A stretch of 5,642 nt of DNA from a bacterium (lineage in GTDB: Bacteria > Spirochaetota > UBA4802 > UBA5550): positions 1 through 5,642 of the forward strand of contig JAAENB010000267.1 in NCBI GenBank assembly GCA_024224995.1, given 5' to 3'. A model generated the notes under the pieces. It was not told the DNA's origin and made no database searches. It saw nothing but the letters and a program-made list of their open reading frames with translations. Numbering within the stretch: position 1 is the first letter of the stretch; each line of letters begins with the position of its first letter. The position numbers and the translations under genes were made by a program. Below, piece after piece: positions 5,457 to 5,642 of this stretch.

Positions 5457-5642
5457 ATGCCTGTTGCCGATGGAGAAATCTTTAAATTCGATAGTGAGGA
5501 GAAGATCCTTTCGGACTACCTGGAGAGTATTGGATACCAGGGGAATCCCCAGGAGATCACCTATGAAACGGATGAATTCAGCGCGGTTTGTCCTTTTTCC
5601 GGTCTGCCCGATATCGCAAAAATTAAAATAGTTTACATTCCC
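5457..5642 (+). CDS. queF: NADPH-dependent 7-cyano-7-deazaguanine (preQ0) reductase, N-terminal part
   Basis: QueF reduces the nitrile of preQ0 to the aminomethyl group of preQ1 in the cytoplasm, using two NADPH, on the way to queuosine in tRNA. The 62 visible residues end with FSAVCPFSGLPD, matching the family's active site CPxTGxPD. Cys45 would form the thioimide with the nitrile and Asp52 would act as general acid. The seven-residue Cys-Asp spacing equals that of the Bacillus enzyme (Cys55/Asp62). IxIVYIP then follows, as in the family's first long T-fold strand.

Ser-Gly-Leu replaces the commoner Thr-Gly-Gln inside the motif. The start at 5457 has AAGGAG six nt upstream; an in-frame ATG at 5451 abuts that RBS and is rejected. 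Single-domain QueF proteins are about 120-165 aa, so most of the T-fold, including the NADPH-contact region, lies beyond the right edge. The gene is transcribed divergently from the repeat-protein pair and has no evident functional link to it. Confidence 0.85.
   Translation, partial: MPVADGEIFKFDSEEKILSDYLESIGYQGNPQEITYETDEFSAVCPFSGLPDIAKIKIVYIP

Overview
The window is bacterial: it has Shine-Dalgarno sequences, sigma-70-like promoter hexamers, Sec signal peptides and a queuosine-pathway gene. Base composition is moderate. The lineage cannot be fixed from this sequence. The signal peptides and Cys-free secreted proteins would fit many Gram-negative or candidate-phylum bacteria, and I make no closer assignment.

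Layout, left to right. Positions 1-127 hold an open frame on the + strand that may be the 3' end of a gene entering from the left (weak evidence). Positions 128-220 are non-coding and contain a short heptamer array and an inverted repeat that may end transcription of the minus-strand genes. Most of the window (221-5242) is two co-oriented minus-strand genes, 108 nt apart. They are paralogues: a 391-aa secreted protein (4067-5242, first in transcription order) and a 1245-aa secreted protein (221-3958). Neither resembles a family I can name. From 5243 to 5456 there is a divergent promoter region, and from 5457 a + strand gene runs off the right edge. Its 62 visible residues carry the active-site motif of QueF, the preQ0 reductase of queuosine synthesis.

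The central observation is the architecture of the paralogue pair. Both are built from ~90-residue, beta-rich repeats of two related kinds (here called A and B), each with one invariant Trp and a near-invariant [L/M]xDGRE-like motif, joined by linkers carrying an [F/Y]RG motif and closed by a unique 119-residue C-terminal domain (C). The short protein is A-B-C. The long one is A-B-B-A-B-A-B-A-B-C. The first ~240 residues align without gaps between the two, as do the last 119, so the long protein is the short one with about 850 residues of extra repeats in the middle. The function is unknown. The architecture suggests an extended extracytoplasmic fibre or stalk, which is inference only. Nothing links the pair functionally to queF; they only share the divergent intergenic region.
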